In this document: positions 6,399 to 7,984 of the stretch, piece after piece
How positions within the stretch are numbered: position 1 is the first letter of the stretch
Layout: each line of letters opens with the position of its first letter
From: an uncultured Cytophagaceae bacterium
Lineage (GTDB): Bacteria > Bacteroidota > Bacteroidia > Cytophagales > Microscillaceae
Direction of reading: 5' to 3'
DNA: 7,984 bases
Assembly: GCA_937899305.1 (NCBI GenBank)
Contig: CALDJV010000016.1
Span: 1 to 7,984 of the forward strand
Made by a program: the position numbers and the translations under genes
Notes under the pieces: model-generated
What the model was told of the DNA's origin: nothing
The model's input: the letters and a program-made list of their open reading frames with translations, nothing else
The model's database searches: none

Positions 6399-6432
6399 AG
6401 ATCTGACCGATTTTAAAAAACCGGTCAGATCT
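6399..6432. repeat. long perfect palindrome, possible 3' hairpin or REP-like element
   Basis: Arms AGATCTGACCG (6399-6409) and CGGTCAGATCT (6422-6432) are perfectly complementary over 11 bp. The 12-nt centre can pair further (TTTT with AAAA after one mismatch). It starts 10 bp after the protease stop, so it would form a strong hairpin at the end of that mRNA and could stabilise or end it. No T-run follows on either strand, so it is not a standard intrinsic terminator. Its compact form resembles the dispersed palindromic repeats of Bacteroidota, but only a genome search would show that. Confidence 0.75.
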
Positions 6433-6442
6433 ATTCTAATAC

Positions 6443-7669
6443 TTAAATAAGTGATTTGAGGCGCATGGCAAAATTTCGAATTCGCCCTTTGCGTCTGATG
6501 GTGACATACACAATGCTACCGTGTTCTCTAAACATGCGAATGATGGCATGCATGGATAAATCTTTGGTAGGAATACCATTGATGGCCAACAATTCATCCT
6601 CTACCTTAAGGCCTAATTTATAGGCTGGAGACCCCTTATAAATCTCCATAATCTTGAATTTCTTTTTCAGGGTAAGTTTGATACGAATACCTGAAGAATT
6701 TACTTTGAATACCTTGTAATAATTTTTATTAGGTTGGAGCACTAGTTTTTGACTTGAGTAGTCCAAGATAAGGTTGAAACGCTTGAGGAGGCCGTTTCCT
6801 AAAATGCCGTCTATTTTATCCGAAGCCAACAGCCCTCGTTTGGCTTGACTTAGATTTACCGGGACACTGGAAAAACTAAAGTCGCCTATTTTGATTTGTT
6901 TTAGGCGGGCCTTGAAATCAGTAATTTTTTTGCTGGTAAGGCCTTGTGAGCTGTGTTTTAGTTTTTTTCTGAATTTTTTCAACAGGCGATTCCGATTGAC
7001 AAAAGGAGAATTGAGAATGAGCGAAGTACTGGCACCGGTATCAATCAAAAAAGATCCGGTAATTTTTTCTCCATTATCCAGGGTAAGCGTTGCTTTGATA
7101 CTGGGTACTGGAAACCACCAACTGACGTCATAGGCTCGGGCATTGCTCGGAAAGGTATAATTTTCTTTATTGTATAGTTCTAAAGTGGCATTGTCGTGAT
7201 TGATACGGACAATGTATTTCTGTAAAATGGCAAAACCCACAATGCCGTCAATGGGAATACCCGAACGTGCTTCAAGGTGGTCCAGCGAAGAACCCAACAA
7301 GCGAACATCTGAGACCCCCAAATGGGCTAGTTTGAGCTCGTTGTCGGCAAAGTAAGGAGTAACATCTTGACTATGGGCACTTTTTACTGGAGTAAATCCA
7401 CTTGGCCTGAGTTTGAGATTGAGGGCAGTACGTAAGTTGATCACAGTACCTCCGGCGCCAGTATCAAAAATGAAATTGAGTTCGGGGGAGTTGCCTACTT
7501 TTAGTTTGATAAAAATATGTTCACCCACCATTTTAATGGGAATTGTAGCGGCCATGATGTTGCTGGCTACTGCAGGTAACTGGGTGAAAGAAAATGAAAA
7601 TAGCAATACGATTGCCATCCATTTAGGTTGAATCGACTTGAGTCGTGGAGTGTTCTGGTGTTTGGTCAT
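6443..7669 (-). CDS. exported two-lobed aspartyl protease with C-terminal PDZ domain
   Basis: A 408-residue protein with a signal peptide (basic start, hydrophobic 18-33, likely cleavage after VAS36). Two retropepsin-like lobes follow, each with an active-site triad: FDTGAGG (D69-T70-G71) and IDTGAST (D210-T211-G212). Each is matched by a later hydrophobic-Gly motif, DGIVGFAIL (141-149) and DGILGNGLL (287-295). Residues about 325-405 form a PDZ domain with the typical GSPAYKLGLKVEDELLAING (346-365). Both catalytic aspartates are present, so an active periplasmic or surface peptidase that folds as a single chain is likely. Such PDZ-aspartyl proteases (Asp_protease_2 plus PDZ) are common in Bacteroidota, and their substrates are mostly unknown. 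No Shine-Dalgarno precedes the ATG; Met18 is an alternative start that would leave a compact signal peptide. It seems to be a separate transcription unit from tetR. Confidence 0.92.
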   Translation of the reverse strand: MTKHQNTPRLKSIQPKWMAIVLLFSFSFTQLPAVASNIMAATIPIKMVGEHIFIKLKVGNSPELNFIFDTGAGGTVINLRTALNLKLRPSGFTPVKSAHSQDVTPYFADNELKLAHLGVSDVRLLGSSLDHLEARSGIPIDGIVGFAILQKYIVRINHDNATLELYNKENYTFPSNARAYDVSWWFPVPSIKATLTLDNGEKITGSFLIDTGASTSLILNSPFVNRNRLLKKFRKKLKHSSQGLTSKKITDFKARLKQIKIGDFSFSSVPVNLSQAKRGLLASDKIDGILGNGLLKRFNLILDYSSQKLVLQPNKNYYKVFKVNSSGIRIKLTLKKKFKIMEIYKGSPAYKLGLKVEDELLAINGIPTKDLSMHAIIRMFREHGSIVYVTIRRKGRIRNFAMRLKSLI

Positions 7670-7984
7670 GAGCTATTGTTTGGCTTAAATTATTCATGGT
7701 TTTACTAATGCGAATGTGATGAGAGTAGGTAAAAGCAATGTTTGGAGAGCTGAAACCACTAAGAATAGGACGCTAAAACAATGTTGAAGCCCTATGGAGT
7801 GTTTGAAGTGGAAGCAGACGCGGTTTTAATTTTGAAATAAAATCAAGAAACTAACTTTTGGACGTACTCTAATTTGTGGCAGGAGTTTATTATGTAAACG
7901 GGGTTAATATGTTAAAAAGTTCTATTTTTTATCATTAGTGAGCGGTACATTATTTGTCAAGTCTTCCCAAGAATTCTAATAACC
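7670..7984. other. gene-free end of window
   Basis: These 315 bp upstream of the protease hold no ORF worth calling; the few ATG codons run into stops within about 25 codons. No RNA gene, tandem repeat or strong hairpin is apparent. The protease promoter should lie here, but no TAnnTTTG box is present on the minus strand. The AT-rich composition is that of an ordinary intergenic region. Confidence 0.6.
7802..7834 (+). promoter_or_regulatory. possible outward-facing Bacteroidota-type promoter
   Basis: On the + strand TTTG (7802-7805) is followed after 21 nt by TAATTTTG (7827-7834), a full match to the TAnnTTTG -7 box at acceptable spacing. It points out of the window, suggesting a divergent gene beyond 7984. 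In AT-rich DNA such a match can occur by chance, and no start codon with an open frame is seen before the window ends. Confidence 0.3.

Noticed and set aside
7623..7697. A 24-codon minus-strand ORF overlapping the protease start in another frame
   Set aside because: No Shine-Dalgarno, no recognisable leader-peptide feature and no run of a regulatory codon; likely chance.
7932..7960. Sigma70-like promoter on the minus strand (TTGACA, 17 nt, TAATGA)
   Set aside because: The -10 match is poor, it is more than 260 bp from the protease start, and Bacteroidota use a different promoter pattern.

Overview
The window looks like chromosomal DNA of a Bacteroidota bacterium, most likely from the Cytophagales. 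This is an inference from three things: the gene families, A-rich leaders that mostly lack a Shine-Dalgarno sequence, and intergenic tracts built from low-complexity repeats of a kind I associate with that group. All seven protein-coding genes lie on the minus strand, so the transcription order runs from high to low coordinates.

In transcription order: (1) a secreted or periplasmic two-lobed aspartyl protease with a C-terminal PDZ domain (7669-6443), followed by a long perfect palindrome (6399-6432). (2) A TetR/AcrR-family repressor (6321-5731), ending in a clear intrinsic terminator. (3) A block of three genes: a LolA-like periplasmic carrier (5467-4694) and two different LolC/LolE (FtsX/MacB-fold) ABC permeases (4665-3421 and 3411-2164). 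(4) A 302-bp gap filled with three kinds of short repeat. (5) A pair of genes: an NmrA/YbjT-like atypical SDR protein (1861-938) and a LolD/MacB-like ABC ATPase (902-198). The first 197 bp and last 315 bp hold no gene that I can support.

The genes fit one working unit: ATPase plus two-permease complex in the inner membrane, a soluble carrier in the periplasm, and a TetR switch. This is the architecture of lipoprotein or lipid release to the outer membrane, but the substrate is unknown. The ATPase is separated from its presumed permeases by the repeat tract and the SDR gene.

The best regulatory finding is a shared imperfect palindrome, consensus TGACYGKTYAGTCA, at three places: just upstream of the tetR start, just upstream of the LolA-like start, and between the tetR terminator and the LolA-like gene. 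This supports autoregulation of tetR and TetR control of the carrier/permease genes. No such site is seen in front of the SDR/ATPase pair or the protease.
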